Of a DNA stretch of 13,831 nt, positions 1-8,812 are shown piece by piece (positions within the stretch are counted from its first letter, which is position 1; each line of letters begins with the position of its first letter). The notes below the pieces were generated by a model. It was not told the DNA's origin. It saw only the letters and a program-made list of their open reading frames with translations, and did not search any database. The translations under genes and the position numbers were made by a program. Source of the DNA: Noviherbaspirillum sp. (GTDB lineage: Bacteria; Pseudomonadota; Gammaproteobacteria; Burkholderiales; Burkholderiaceae); assembly GCA_028292785.1 (NCBI GenBank), contig JAQGLQ010000141.1, positions 1 to 13,831 on the forward strand. Direction: 5' to 3'.

Positions 1-500
1 ACTTTCAGCAGGTCGGGGGACTCGATTGCAAGCCGGTGCTCGGCGAAATCACGTACGGCATCGAACGTCTCGCCATGTATTTGCAGGGCGTCGAAAATGT
101 CTACGACCTGGTGTGGACCGAGTGGCAGGAACACGGCATCACCAGGCGCCTGACGTACGGTGACGTATTCCACCAGAACGAAGTCGAGCAATCGACCTTC
201 AACTTCGAGCATTCCAATACCGAATTCCTGTTTTCCCTGTTCGGCAATTACGAGTCGGAAGCAAAGCGCCTGCTGGAAGTCCCGCTCGCGCTTCCGGCCT
301 ACGAAATGATCCTGAAGGCGGCGCATACCTTCAACATGCTCGATGCGCGCGGCGCGATTTCCGTCACCGAACGGGCCGCTTATATCGGCCGCATCCGCAA
401 TCTGTCGCGCGCCGTCGCGCAAGCCTATTTCGAATCGCGCGAAAAGCTGGGATTCCCGATGTGCAGCGCTCCGCCGAACGCACTGAAATCCGCGGCCTGA
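1..500 (+). CDS. glyQ: Glycyl-tRNA synthetase alpha subunit, 3' part
   Basis: This is the C-terminal 165 codons of the alpha subunit of the heterotetrameric bacterial glycyl-tRNA synthetase, which charges tRNA-Gly together with the beta subunit encoded next. The reading frame is open from base 3 and the 5' half lies outside the window; E. coli GlyQ has about 300 residues. Recognisable family blocks are [47 protein letters not shown] and [12 protein letters not shown]. These belong to the class II catalytic core and the helical C-terminal part. The tail after GFPMC is somewhat longer than in E. coli and ends in a short Ala/Pro-rich stretch. glyS follows after 70 bases in the same direction, as expected for a glyQS operon. 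The internal GTG at 36 is not the start, since conserved GlyQ sequence continues upstream of it. Confidence 0.97.
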   Translation, partial: FQQVGGLDCKPVLGEITYGIERLAMYLQGVENVYDLVWTEWQEHGITRRLTYGDVFHQNEVEQSTFNFEHSNTEFLFSLFGNYESEAKRLLEVPLALPAYEMILKAAHTFNMLDARGAISVTERAAYIGRIRNLSRAVAQAYFESREKLGFPMCSAPPNALKSAA

Positions 501-535
501 GCGCCGCGCCGCCTCTCAGAATAACAACGAAGCCA

Positions 536-562
536 CTGGATTCCGGCTTGCGCCGGAATGAC
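536..562. repeat. REP-like palindrome between glyQ and glyS
   Basis: The core ATTCCGGCTTGCGCCGGAAT (540-559) is a perfect 8-bp inverted repeat with a TTGC loop. It is flanked by CTGG on the left and GAC on the right. From general knowledge, this 'ctggattccggc...gccggaatgac' form resembles dispersed palindromic units found in many copies in proteobacterial genomes. Only one copy is in this window, so its repeat nature is inferred. The stem ends only 11 bases before the glyS ATG, so in mRNA it would sit over the ribosome landing site. There is no T-run after it, so it does not look like an intrinsic terminator. Confidence 0.7.
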
Positions 563-570
563 CGCATAAA

Positions 571-2667
571 ATGAATCAGACACTGCTAGTCGAACTACTT
601 ACCGAAGAACTGCCGCCGAAGGCCCTCGCCAAACTCGGCGACGCCTTCGCCGCCGGCATTCAGAGCGGATTGAAATCGCGTAATTTCCTCGACGACGGCG
701 CGGTCGCCACCTCGTATGCGACACCGCGCAGGCTCGCGGTGTCGATCAGCAATGTGCGCGCCATGTCGCCGGACAAAACCATCCGCGAAAAAGTGCTGCC
801 GGTATCGGTGGCGCTGAACGCGGAAGGCGCTCCCGCCGCTCCCCTGGTCAAGAAGCTGGCAGCCCTGGCGCAATCAACCAAGGTCGCGCAGATCACGCTG
901 GATCAGCTGGAACGGGCCCAGGACGGCAAGGCCGAAAGCTTCTTCTATACTTACACCGCCGCCGGTTCGGCCTTGCATGCGGGGCTGCAGGAAGTCCTCG
1001 AAGACGTCCTCGGCAAGCTGCCGATTCCGAAGGTGATGAGTTATCAGCGGCCCGACGGCTCGACCGTGGAATTCGTGCGCCCTGCTCACAGGCTGGTCGC
1101 GCTGCATGGGACCGAGATCCTGCCGGTGGCTGTGCTCGGACTGGCGGCGAATCGCGTGACGCTCGGCCATCGCTTCCTGTCGCAGGGCGAGATCACGATT
1201 CCGGATGCGCAGTCCTATCCGACCATTCTCGAAACGCAGGGAAAAGTCATTGCCAGCGTCGCCGCGCGCAAGGAAAGAATCCGTTCCTCGCTGCTCGATG
1301 CGGCCGCCGGCGACACCGTGCTGATGCCGGACGCATTGCTCGATGAAGTCACCGCGCTGGTCGAATGGCCGGTGGTTTACGCCTGCAAGTTCGAGGACGC
1401 CTTCCTGGCAGTGCCGCAGGAATGCCTGATCCTCACGATGCAGACCAATCAGAAATATTTCGCGCTGACGGATGCATCCGGCCGCCTGCGTTCGCGCTTT
1501 CTGATCGTGTCGAACCTCGAAACCAGCGATCCCCAGCACATCATCGGCGGCAATGAACGCGTGGTGCGACCGCGCCTGGCGGACGCCAAATTCTTTTTCG
1601 AGCAGGACAAGAAAAAGAAACTCGCCGACCGCTTGCCCGGCCTGGCCAGCGTGGTTTATCACAACAAGCTCGGCACGCAGGCGCAACGCACTGAGCGCAT
1701 CAGGATGCTGGCCGGCGGCATCGCTTCCGCGCTTGGTACCGATGTCGCCCTGGCCGAGCGCGGGGCGCTTCTCGCCAAGGCCGACCTGCTGACCGACATG
1801 GTCGGCGAATTCCCGGAGTTACAAGGCATCATGGGCACCTACTACGCGCGCCACGACGGCGAGCATGAGGAAGTCGCCCAGGCCGCATCGGAGCACTATC
1901 AGCCGCGCTTTGCGGGCGATGCGCTTCCCGCCACCGGCACCGGCACCGCCGTGGCCCTCGCCGACAAGCTGGAAACGCTGGTCGGCATCTGGGGCATAGG
2001 CCTGCAGCCGACCGGCGACAAGGACCCGTTCGCATTGCGGCGGCATGCGCTCGGCGTGCTGCGCATGCTGATCGAAAAGCGCCTGCCGCTCTCGCTGAGC
2101 GGCTTGCTGCGAGATGCCGCGCAACTGTTTGCCGGCAATGCGAACTTCAAGGACCCGACAGCGGAAGTCGGCGCATTCATGCTGGACCGCCTGCGCGGCC
2201 TGCTGCGCGAACGCGGCTATGCGCAGAATGAAATCGAGGCGGTGGTGGCGCAGAACCCCGACCGCCTTGACAACATTCTGGAACGCCTGAATGCGGTACA
2301 GGCCTTCGCCGCGCTGCCCGAAGCCGAATCGCTGGCGGCAGCCAACAAGCGCATCACGAATATTCTGAAGAAAACCTCCGTTGCCGGCGCCGAAGTGCGC
2401 ACTTCCCTGCTGAAGGAAAGCGCGGAAGAAAACCTGTATTCGGCGATGACTGAACTGAAGCCGAAAGTCGATCAGGCTTTCGCGAACGGCGACTTCACCA
2501 CGACCCTGAAGGCGCTCGCGCATCTGCGCACAAACGTCGATGCCTTCTTCAATGACGTGATGGTGATGGCCGAGGACGAACAGCTGCGCAACAATCGCAT
2601 CGCACTGCTATCCAGGCTCCACGAGATGATGAATCAGGTGGCGGACATTTCCAAACTCGCGGCCTGA
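571..2667 (+). CDS. glyS: Glycyl-tRNA synthetase beta subunit
   Basis: This is the full-length beta subunit (698 aa; E. coli about 689) of the alpha2-beta2 glycyl-tRNA synthetase, which contributes tRNA binding and supports aminoacylation in the cytoplasm. The N-terminus [19 protein letters not shown] matches the family, which fixes the ATG at 571. Other family blocks are KLPIPK followed by a FVRPAH stretch (about 150-172), [16 protein letters not shown] (331-346), and YARHDGE with an HD pair at 428-429. Further on come DKLETL (from 465), [10 protein letters not shown] (482-491), KRITNILKK (from 593) and the C-terminal DALR-like anticodon-binding region, ending near QVADIS. No good Shine-Dalgarno sequence precedes the ATG; the space is taken by a palindrome. 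gmhB follows 15 bases after the stop. No frameshift or missing block is seen. Confidence 0.98.
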   Translation: MNQTLLVELLTEELPPKALAKLGDAFAAGIQSGLKSRNFLDDGAVATSYATPRRLAVSISNVRAMSPDKTIREKVLPVSVALNAEGAPAAPLVKKLAALAQSTKVAQITLDQLERAQDGKAESFFYTYTAAGSALHAGLQEVLEDVLGKLPIPKVMSYQRPDGSTVEFVRPAHRLVALHGTEILPVAVLGLAANRVTLGHRFLSQGEITIPDAQSYPTILETQGKVIASVAARKERIRSSLLDAAAGDTVLMPDALLDEVTALVEWPVVYACKFEDAFLAVPQECLILTMQTNQKYFALTDASGRLRSRFLIVSNLETSDPQHIIGGNERVVRPRLADAKFFFEQDKKKKLADRLPGLASVVYHNKLGTQAQRTERIRMLAGGIASALGTDVALAERGALLAKADLLTDMVGEFPELQGIMGTYYARHDGEHEEVAQAASEHYQPRFAGDALPATGTGTAVALADKLETLVGIWGIGLQPTGDKDPFALRRHALGVLRMLIEKRLPLSLSGLLRDAAQLFAGNANFKDPTAEVGAFMLDRLRGLLRERGYAQNEIEAVVAQNPDRLDNILERLNAVQAFAALPEAESLAAANKRITNILKKTSVAGAEVRTSLLKESAEENLYSAMTELKPKVDQAFANGDFTTTLKALAHLRTNVDAFFNDVMVMAEDEQLRNNRIALLSRLHEMMNQVADISKLAA

Positions 2668-2682
2668 TACCATCGCCTCAGC

Positions 2683-3255
2683 ATGAAACTCATCATCCTC
2701 GACCGCGACGGCGTCATCAACCACGACTCGGACGATTTCATCAAGTCGCCCGCCGAGTGGATTCCCATTCCGGGTTCGCTTGAAGCCATCGCGCGGCTGA
2801 ACCAGGCCGGCTATCGCGTCGTCGTCGCGACCAACCAGTCCGGCATCGCGCGCGGCTACTTCAATATCGTGACGCTCAACGCGATTCACCAGAAGATGCA
2901 TACGGCCGCGCAACGGGTCGGCGCCGATATCGATGCAGTCTTCTTCTGCCCGCACGCGGCCGACGATAACTGCGACTGCCGCAAACCGAAGCCGGGCATG
3001 ATTCTCGAAATCGCCAAGCGCTTCAACGTGAACCTGAAAGGCGTGCCCAACATTGGCGATTCGCTGCGCGATCTGCAGGCGGGATATGTGGCGGGCTGCA
3101 CGCCCTATCTCGTTCTGAGCGGCAAAGGCGAACGCACCCGCGCCACCGGAGGCCTGCCGCCCGGCACGACCATGTTTCCCAACCTGGCGGCGGTGGTTGA
3201 CCACTTGCTGAAAATCCAGGACAAGCCACAGCCGGTCGCCCGGGTGGCGGGCTGA
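2683..3255 (+). CDS. gmhB: D-glycero-manno-heptose-1,7-bisphosphate 7-phosphatase
   Basis: This cytoplasmic HAD-superfamily phosphatase (190 aa) removes the 7-phosphate of heptose 1,7-bisphosphate in the ADP-heptose route for the LPS inner core. HAD motif I is LDRDGVIN with the nucleophile Asp7 and the acid/base Asp9. Motif II is TNQSG (50-54). The structural zinc site is C89, H91, C97 and C99 in CPHAADDNCDC, followed by RKPKPGM with the motif III lysine. Motif IV is NIGDSLRD (about 123-130). The zinc loop between H91 and C97 has five residues, shorter than in E. coli GmhB as I recall it. The ATG at 2683 starts directly at the first beta strand; no strong ribosome site precedes it and it lies 15 bases after glyS, suggesting co-translation. 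Its 3' tail (about residues 178-190) is not conserved-looking. Confidence 0.95.
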   Translation: MKLIILDRDGVINHDSDDFIKSPAEWIPIPGSLEAIARLNQAGYRVVVATNQSGIARGYFNIVTLNAIHQKMHTAAQRVGADIDAVFFCPHAADDNCDCRKPKPGMILEIAKRFNVNLKGVPNIGDSLRDLQAGYVAGCTPYLVLSGKGERTRATGGLPPGTTMFPNLAAVVDHLLKIQDKPQPVARVAG

Positions 3256-3300
3256 GCAGTCCGCGCCGCAAGCCGGCGTGGTGTGTTTCGAAATCTCTCT

Positions 3301-3304
3301 GGAG
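3301..3304 (+). promoter_or_regulatory. Ribosome binding site of plsC
   Basis: GGAG lies five bases before the ATG at 3310. It supports that ATG over the in-frame GTG at 3283, which would add nine residues ahead of the N-terminal membrane segment. Confidence 0.65.
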
Positions 3305-3309
3305 TCCCG

Positions 3310-4095
3310 ATGTCACGTACCATATTGTTTCTGCGTTCCCTGGTGTTCATGCTGCTGATGACGCTTGCGACGCTCATCTGGGCCCCACTGTGTTTGCTGT
3401 TTGCGCCGCTGCCTTACAGGCACCGCTATTACCTGACGACGCGCTGGAACGTATTCGTCATCTGGGCGGCGAAAACGGTGTGCGGCATCCGTTATCGGAT
3501 CAAGGGGGAGGAAAATTTTCCCAATGCCCCGGCCATCGTGCTTTCCAAGCACCAGTCGGCATGGGAAACGATTTTCCTTTGCTTCGCCACGCCACGTCCG
3601 CTGGTATTCGTATTCAAGAAGTCGCTGACCTACATCCCGTTTTTCGGCTGGGGCATCGCCCTGCTGCGCATGATCCCCATCGATCGCAGCAAAACCAAGG
3701 ATGCCTTTGCACAGGTGGTGGAACAAGGCAAAAAACGCTTGGCCAATGGACAGTGGATCATCATGTTCCCCGAAGGGACGCGCATCCCGGTCGGCAGGAC
3801 CGGAAAATACAAGAGCGGCGGCACCCGCCTTGCAGTCGAGACCGATACGCTTATCGTCCCCATCGCGGTCAACGCCGGCGAATGCTGGCCCCGGAATTCG
3901 TTCATCAAGACGCCTGGCCTGATCACTGTCTCGGTAGGCAAACCGATATCGCCAAGAGGACTGACTTCCGCCCAATTGATTCAGGAAGTTGAAAATTGGA
4001 TAGAATCCGAAATGCGGGTGATTTCCTCGCCGGGCATTTATTCACCAGACAACCCATCCAATACCATTGAAGCTGCTTCGCCAGACTCCGCCTGA
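3310..4095 (+). CDS. plsC: 1-acyl-sn-glycerol-3-phosphate acyltransferase
   Basis: This membrane-bound acyltransferase (261 aa) acylates lysophosphatidic acid to phosphatidic acid, the common phospholipid precursor. A hydrophobic segment covers roughly residues 5-33, followed by the amphipathic region before the active site. Motif I is KHQSAWE with His81; the position that is Asp in the usual NHxxxxD motif is Glu86 here. Motif III is FPEGTR (153-158), with KYKSGG (166-171) and a later VPIAVNAGECW block (183-193). The ATG at 3310 was chosen because a GGAG site precedes it and the longer GTG start lacks one. The stop overlaps the start of the next gene by 29 bases. A paralogous acyltransferase with a different acceptor cannot be excluded, but the position after gmhB fits plsC of this lineage. 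Confidence 0.9.
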   Translation: MSRTILFLRSLVFMLLMTLATLIWAPLCLLFAPLPYRHRYYLTTRWNVFVIWAAKTVCGIRYRIKGEENFPNAPAIVLSKHQSAWETIFLCFATPRPLVFVFKKSLTYIPFFGWGIALLRMIPIDRSKTKDAFAQVVEQGKKRLANGQWIIMFPEGTRIPVGRTGKYKSGGTRLAVETDTLIVPIAVNAGECWPRNSFIKTPGLITVSVGKPISPRGLTSAQLIQEVENWIESEMRVISSPGIYSPDNPSNTIEAASPDSA

Positions 4096-5005
4096 CCCCA
4101 ATCAGCTCGCCCTGCAGCTGGACTTTTTCTCTTCGGAGGCGTCATCACAACCAGTGATCGACCAGCCCGCTCCCAAGCATGTCCCGGGATCGATCACCGT
4201 GCCCAAACATGCGGAGCCGCTCAAGCTGTGGCCCTCGGGTGATCCTGCCGCCGATCCCTCCACTACCGCGGTATTGGCCGGAACCAAGCGCCGGCTGCAG
4301 GTGCTCGATCACATCCTCGAGTATCGTCTGCTGCGCTCGAAGCGCCGCACCATCGGCTTCGTGATCGACGATGACGGCTTGCGCATCACCGCGCCGAGGT
4401 GGGTCACCATCGCGGAAATCGAAAGCGCCATCCGCGAAAAGCAGCGCTGGATTTTCACCAAGCTCAGCGAGCGCCGGGAGCGCTCCGCGCGCCGCCTGCA
4501 GCCGCAAATGCAATGGCGCGATGGCGCAATCCTGCCCTACCTCGGTTTCGATATCACCTTGCGCATCCTGTCGGCGCAGGCAGCCGGTGTGACATATGAC
4601 AGCCTTGCGCGCGAACTCTCGGTCGCCCTGCCACCGGACGCCGGCGAACAGCAACTGAAGGATCGCGTGCAAGGCTGGCTTCAACTCGAGGCGAAACGCA
4701 TATTCGCCGAACGTCTGCCGATCTATGCGGAGAAGCTGGGCGTCACTTACCGCCAGTTCAGGCTGTCTTCGGCTGCCACCCAATGGGGCTCATGCACGGC
4801 CGACGGCAGAATACGTCTGAACTGGAGATTGATTCACTTCGCCCTGCCTCTGATCGAATATGTGATCGCGCATGAATTGTCGCATCTGCGCGAGATGAAC
4901 CACAGCCCGCGCTTCTGGTCGACGGTGCAATCGATATTTCCGGAATTCCAGGCCGCGAAAAAAGCCTTGCGCGACCACAGTCCCGAAACGCTGCCGGCAT
5001 TCTGA
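4067..5005 (+). CDS. YgjP/WLM-family putative zinc metallopeptidase (DUF45)
   Basis: This is a predicted metal-dependent hydrolase of the YgjP-like family (312 aa). Its substrate is not known to me. The C-terminal part has WGSC (240-243) and the metal motif HELSH (269-273), with the third ligand His279 in [12 protein letters not shown]; this HExxH-x5-H pattern is the hallmark of the family. The N-terminal half (about residues 75-200) has the family's basic beta-rich segment beginning [15 protein letters not shown]. The first 70 residues are Pro/Ser-rich and look disordered. The start is a TTG at 4067 inside the end of plsC (29-base overlap). No ATG occurs in this frame nearby and the QLALQLDFF sequence after it resembles homologous N-termini, so translational coupling to plsC is likely. 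The exact start is uncertain. Confidence 0.85.
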   Translation: MKLLRQTPPDPNQLALQLDFFSSEASSQPVIDQPAPKHVPGSITVPKHAEPLKLWPSGDPAADPSTTAVLAGTKRRLQVLDHILEYRLLRSKRRTIGFVIDDDGLRITAPRWVTIAEIESAIREKQRWIFTKLSERRERSARRLQPQMQWRDGAILPYLGFDITLRILSAQAAGVTYDSLARELSVALPPDAGEQQLKDRVQGWLQLEAKRIFAERLPIYAEKLGVTYRQFRLSSAATQWGSCTADGRIRLNWRLIHFALPLIEYVIAHELSHLREMNHSPRFWSTVQSIFPEFQAAKKALRDHSPETLPAF

Positions 5006-5053
5006 AGGAAGTCCGACGGCGCCGGGCTCGAGGAAGGTTTTATATGGCTGGGC

Positions 5054-5059
5054 TACAAT
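5054..5059 (+). promoter_or_regulatory. Possible -10 box upstream of gloA
   Basis: TACAAT in GGGCTACAATGGG lies about 36 bases before the chosen gloA start, in the 89-base gap after the metallopeptidase gene. No good -35 hexamer is present at the expected distance, so gloA may instead be read from upstream transcription. Confidence 0.25.
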
Positions 5060-5094
5060 GGGATGCATGTTCAACCCATCCATTCAAAACTGAA

Positions 5095-5481
5095 ATGCGT
5101 ATCCTCCACACCATGCTTCGCGTCGGCGATCTCGACAAATCCATTGCCTTTTACACCGATGTTCTGGGCATGAAACTGCTGCGCAAAAGCGATTATCCCG
5201 AAGGAAAATTCACGCTCGCGTTTGTCGGATATCAGCCGGAAAGCGAAGGCGCCGTCCTCGAACTCACCCATAACTGGGACACCCCGAAATACGATCTGGG
5301 AAATGGCTACGGGCATATCGCGCTGGAAGTCGACGACGCCTACAAGGCATGCGAAGCGGTGAAGGCGCGCGGCGGCAAAGTTACCCGTGAAGCCGGCCCG
5401 ATGAAGCATGGCACGACCGTCATCGCCTTCGTCGAAGACCCGGACGGCTACAAGATCGAATTCATCCAGAAGAAGAGCTAA
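5095..5481 (+). CDS. gloA: Lactoylglutathione lyase (glyoxalase I)
   Basis: Glyoxalase I isomerises the hemithioacetal of methylglyoxal and glutathione to S-lactoylglutathione, the first step of methylglyoxal detoxification in the cytoplasm. The 128-aa product has all four metal ligands of the E. coli type enzyme at the same numbers: His5, Glu56, His74 and Glu122. It contains both VOC-fold halves (LHTMLRVGD...[12 protein letters not shown] and [11 protein letters not shown]...[11 protein letters not shown]). The absence of the longer insertions of the human-type enzyme suggests the Ni/Co-activated class, which is an inference. The ATG at 5095 reproduces the family N-terminus; an in-frame ATG at 5044 would add 17 unrelated residues. 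The stop codon directly abuts that of rsmA on the other strand. Confidence 0.96.
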   Translation: MRILHTMLRVGDLDKSIAFYTDVLGMKLLRKSDYPEGKFTLAFVGYQPESEGAVLELTHNWDTPKYDLGNGYGHIALEVDDAYKACEAVKARGGKVTREAGPMKHGTTVIAFVEDPDGYKIEFIQKKS

Positions 5482-6270
5482 CTAAGCCGTTCCTCGCGCC
5501 GACGCCAGGCGATTCGCCAGCGCGACGAACTGTTCCATCGGCACCGCTTCGGGCCGCGCCTGCGGATCCACACCGGCGTCGATCAGGTCGTTTTCGGTCA
5601 GCAGCCCGGCGACGCAATTGCGCAGCACCTTGCGCCGCTGCGAAAACGCTTTCGTCACGACCTGTTCGAGCAGTGCTGCGTCGCAAGCCAGCGGCTGCGC
5701 GACCGGAATCATGCGCACGATGGCGGAATCGACCCGCGGCGGCGGATCGAAGGCGGTCGGCGGCACCACGAACAGAAGCTCCATGTGATAACGCCACTGC
5801 AGCATCACCGACAGACGGCCGAAGGTCTTGCTGCCCGGTTCCGCCACCATGCGCTCCACCACTTCCTTTTGCAGCATGAAATGCTGATCCCGCACTTGCG
5901 GCGCGATTTCGGTGAGATGGAACAGCAGGGGGCTGGAGATGTTGTAGGGTAGATTGCCGACCACCCGCAATTTTTGTCCGGGGGACACCGGTATCGACGT
6001 GAAATCGAATCGCAGCGCATCGCCTGCGTGAACGATCAGCTTGTCCATGTCGAAATTCTTTTGCAGCCGCGTGACCAGGTCGCGGTCCAGCTCCACCACA
6101 TGCAACCGCCCGAGCGATTGCAGCAGCAATTCCGTCATGGCGCCCAAACCGGGCCCGATTTCGACCATCGCATCATCCGGCTGCGGGTCGATGCTTTGAA
6201 TGATGTGGCTGAGTACCGATTGATCGGTCAGGAAATTTTGGCCGAAGCGCTTGCGGGGAATATGTTTCAT
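5482..6270 (-). CDS. rsmA: 16S rRNA (A1518/A1519) N6,N6-dimethyltransferase
   Basis: RsmA/KsgA dimethylates the two adjacent adenines in the helix 45 loop of 16S rRNA during late 30S assembly, using S-adenosylmethionine. The 262-aa product starts with [11 protein letters not shown], the family's N-terminal signature. It has the SAM-binding loop [11 protein letters not shown] (37-47), the acidic ribose-contacting ELDRDL (60-65), GDA (83-85), and the catalytic motif NLPYNIS (106-112). The C-terminal domain contains [11 protein letters not shown]. Length matches the family (E. coli 273). The start ATG lies 10 bases after the pdxA stop, making this the last gene of the lptD-surA-pdxA-rsmA operon. 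Loss of rsmA function gives kasugamycin resistance in other bacteria. No terminator is seen after it; its stop is flush with the stop of gloA. Confidence 0.97.
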   Translation of the reverse strand: MKHIPRKRFGQNFLTDQSVLSHIIQSIDPQPDDAMVEIGPGLGAMTELLLQSLGRLHVVELDRDLVTRLQKNFDMDKLIVHAGDALRFDFTSIPVSPGQKLRVVGNLPYNISSPLLFHLTEIAPQVRDQHFMLQKEVVERMVAEPGSKTFGRLSVMLQWRYHMELLFVVPPTAFDPPPRVDSAIVRMIPVAQPLACDAALLEQVVTKAFSQRRKVLRNCVAGLLTENDLIDAGVDPQARPEAVPMEQFVALANRLASARGTA

Positions 6271-6280
6271 CAGTGTTTAA

Positions 6281-7324
6281 TCATGCAGCTCGCTCGCTTG
6301 ACGCAAGCGCCATCCGCGCGGCGACCCGGATGGCTTCGATCATGCTGCCATGATCGGCGCGCCCTGTTCCTGCGGCGGCAAGGTCAAGCGCCGTGCCATG
6401 ATCGACGGAAGTGCGGATGAGGGGAAGCCCCAGCGTAATGTTGACGCCGCGTCCGAAGCTCGCGTGTTTCAGCACCGGCAATCCCTGGTCGTGATACATG
6501 GCGAGCACGCAATCGGCATGTTCAAGATATTTAGGCTGAAACAGGGTATCGGCCGGATAAGGGCCGGTTGCATGGATTCCCCTGGCGCGCGCCGCCTCCA
6601 GCGCCGGAGCGATGATATCGATTTCTTCACGGCCAAGGTAACCACCTTCGCCGGCATGCGGATTCAGGCCGGTCACCACGATCTGCGGGCGGGCCAGTCC
6701 GAACTTGCTCTGCAAGTCGTGATGCAGGATGTCGAGCGTACGGCCGAGGCTGTCGAACGTGATTGCTGCGGGCACATCCTTGAGCGCCAGATGCGTAGTC
6801 GCGAGAGCGACCCGCAACGGCGGCGCATCGCCGCCCGCCAGCATCATCACCACTTGCGGTGTTCCGGTTTTTTCGGCGAAGTATTCGGTATGGCCGGTGA
6901 AGGGCACGCCCGCATCGTTGATCGTGCTCTTCTGCAGCGGCGCGGTAACGACCGCATCGAACCAATTCGCCAGCGCGCCTTCGATCGCCAGATCGAGCGT
7001 CTGCAGGACCGCGCGGCCGTTGCGCGCATCCAGCTTGCCAGGGATCACCGGCTGCGCCAGCGGGCAGTTCACGACGGCGATCCGTTCGGTGGAAAAATCC
7101 GGCAGACCATCATTGCGCAGCGCCTGCGGCGATAACGCAAAAAGCCGGATAGCCGGATCGATATCGCCCGCCAGCAGCGCGAGAAACGCGGAGTCGCCGA
7201 TCAATACCGTGTCGACAGTGGCGCGCAGTTCCCATGCGGCGCGAATTGAGATCTCCGGGCCGATGCCAGCCGGTTCGCCGCAGGTGACGGCGATCACCGG
7301 CCGGGATTTTTTAGAGATTGTCAC
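6281..7324 (-). CDS. pdxA: 4-hydroxythreonine-4-phosphate dehydrogenase
   Basis: PdxA oxidises 4-phosphohydroxy-L-threonine with NAD to the unstable aminoketone used by PdxJ to make pyridoxine 5'-phosphate (DXP-dependent vitamin B6 pathway). The 347-aa product begins with the family block [12 protein letters not shown] (13-24). It has [15 protein letters not shown] (135-149), and the three metal-binding histidines fall in ATTH (His178), NPHAGEGG (His223) and MYHDQG (His278). [13 protein letters not shown] closes the catalytic part. The chosen start is a GTG at 7324, 18 bases after the surA stop; it gives a short basic N-terminus before the first conserved strand. No clear Shine-Dalgarno sequence is visible. 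The gene sits in the usual order surA-pdxA-rsmA. Confidence 0.96.
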   Translation of the reverse strand: MTISKKSRPVIAVTCGEPAGIGPEISIRAAWELRATVDTVLIGDSAFLALLAGDIDPAIRLFALSPQALRNDGLPDFSTERIAVVNCPLAQPVIPGKLDARNGRAVLQTLDLAIEGALANWFDAVVTAPLQKSTINDAGVPFTGHTEYFAEKTGTPQVVMMLAGGDAPPLRVALATTHLALKDVPAAITFDSLGRTLDILHHDLQSKFGLARPQIVVTGLNPHAGEGGYLGREEIDIIAPALEAARARGIHATGPYPADTLFQPKYLEHADCVLAMYHDQGLPVLKHASFGRGVNITLGLPLIRTSVDHGTALDLAAAGTGRADHGSMIEAIRVAARMALASSERAA

Positions 7325-7342
7325 GGCGGACCCAGTGCTTGC

Positions 7343-8797
7343 CTATCGCGCGTCGGCGACTTCGAAGCGATATTCGACATAAGCGCGGTCGCGCAACTGG
7401 CGCAGCCAGTCCTGCGTCGCCTCTTCCAGCTTGCGTTCGCGAATCGCCTGACGTGCGAGCAGGCGCTGCCGCTCCTGCGACACATCGTCCGACTTGCGCT
7501 CGATGACCTGGATGAGGTGATAACCGAACGGCGATTCGATCGGTTCGCTCACTTGACCAGGCTGCAGCGCATCCATTGCGCGTTCGAACTCGGGAACCGT
7601 ATCGCCCGGATAAATCCAGCCGAGATCACCGCCCCTGGAAGCCGACAGGTCATTGGAAAACAGCTTCGCCAGTTCCTCGAACTTGGCCGCGTTATTGTCG
7701 AGACGCTGCTTGAGTTCCACGAGCTTGCGCCGCGCCTCGCTCGCGCTGACGATCTGGTTGGTCTTGATCAGGATGTGGCGCGCATGCGTCTGCTGGACGG
7801 ACGGCGTGCCTGCCGTTGCGCTTTTCATGATGCTTGCATTGCGCTTGCCGACAAGCTTCACGATATGGAAGCCGTTGGGGCTCTTGACGACAGGCGAGAT
7901 GTCGCCCTGCTTGAGATTGGCGACGGCGTCGAGGAATAATTCCGGAATGCGGTCTTCGCTGCGCCATCCAAGGTCGCCTCCACTGAGAGCATCGCTCGCA
8001 TCCGAATAGGTCGCGGCGATTTTCGCGAAATCGGCGCCGGCGCTCAGCTGGCGCGCAACTTCTTCGGCGCGCTGGCGGCGGGCGGAGATCTGCTCCGGCG
8101 ATGCGTTTTCGGGGATTCGGACGAGGATCTGCGCGAGATTGATTTCCTGCTTCGATTGCGCGGACGCGCGTTCGATATTGAGATAGTTCTCGACTTCCGA
8201 TTCAGTGATCTGGATCTTGTTGTCGACTTCGCGTTCGCGCAGGCGCTGCATCAGGATTTCTTCGCGAATCTCTTCGCGGAATTTGTTGAAGGGGGTGCCT
8301 TCGCGTTCCAGCTGGTTGCGGAACTCCTGCAAGGACATTTTGTTCTGTTCGGCAATGCGTGCGACTGCCCGGTCGAGCATGATGTCATCCACGCGAATGC
8401 CGTTTTCCTTTGCCAGCTGCAATTGCGCGCGATCGACGATCATGCGTTCCAGCATCTGGCGCTGGAATTCGGCGGGGGGCGGCATTGCGATGCCCTGGTT
8501 TCTCATCCTGCGTTCCACTTGGCGCAAACGCTCGATCAACTCCTGCCGTGTTATCACTTCGTTATTCACCACCGCGATGATGGCATCGGCAAGCTGCGGA
8601 CGGGGCGCCGCCGAACTCTGTGCCGATGCCATGGCGGAGGGAGCTTGCGCGTTCCTGCTGCCCGGGCTGCTCATCTGCGCCCACGCAGCCGGCGTCGCGC
8701 CGATCATGGCGCACATCGCGATTGCAACGAGCTTCCCGCCGCGGGACGGCGCGGAGGCTGTGCCGGCGAAATTTCGCATCGTGTCAAAAATAGTCAT
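7343..8797 (-). CDS. surA: Periplasmic peptidyl-prolyl isomerase / OMP chaperone
   Basis: SurA escorts unfolded outer-membrane proteins, notably LptD, across the periplasm to the BAM complex. The 484-aa product has an N-terminal signal peptide with a hydrophobic core around residues 22-34 and a likely cleavage after AWA40. A Ser/Ala/Pro/Gln-rich linker (about 41-68) makes it longer than E. coli SurA (428). The chaperone N-domain runs about 69-215 (AIIAVVNNEVITRQEL). Two parvulin domains follow, about 218-318 and 336-435, each with a GGDLGW motif. The second keeps the HARHIL histidines (338 and 341) expected of an active isomerase. The first has LAQILV there and is probably inactive, as known for SurA. 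A C-terminal helix completes the chaperone module. It lies 15 bases after lptD, its main client. Confidence 0.96.
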   Translation of the reverse strand: MTIFDTMRNFAGTASAPSRGGKLVAIAMCAMIGATPAAWAQMSSPGSRNAQAPSAMASAQSSAAPRPQLADAIIAVVNNEVITRQELIERLRQVERRMRNQGIAMPPPAEFQRQMLERMIVDRAQLQLAKENGIRVDDIMLDRAVARIAEQNKMSLQEFRNQLEREGTPFNKFREEIREEILMQRLREREVDNKIQITESEVENYLNIERASAQSKQEINLAQILVRIPENASPEQISARRQRAEEVARQLSAGADFAKIAATYSDASDALSGGDLGWRSEDRIPELFLDAVANLKQGDISPVVKSPNGFHIVKLVGKRNASIMKSATAGTPSVQQTHARHILIKTNQIVSASEARRKLVELKQRLDNNAAKFEELAKLFSNDLSASRGGDLGWIYPGDTVPEFERAMDALQPGQVSEPIESPFGYHLIQVIERKSDDVSQERQRLLARQAIRERKLEEATQDWLRQLRDRAYVEYRFEVADAR

Positions 8798-8812
8798 GTA
8801 TCCAGTGTTTCT

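Noticed and set aside
874..1686. A 270-codon minus-strand open frame opposite glyS, with similar long frames opposite amgK (11137-12156) and plsC (3313-3975)
   Set aside because: All are antisense shadows of well-conserved genes, with no family motifs of their own.
5006..5040. GC-rich bases followed by TTTT after the metallopeptidase gene, considered as a terminator
   Set aside because: The GC-rich part does not fold into a convincing stem; only short 6-8 bp self-complementary words such as CGGCGCCG are present.
5044..5094. Longer gloA reading from the ATG at 5044
   Set aside because: The added 17 residues do not belong to the glyoxalase fold. The metal ligands fall at the standard numbers (5, 56, 74, 122) only with the start at 5095.
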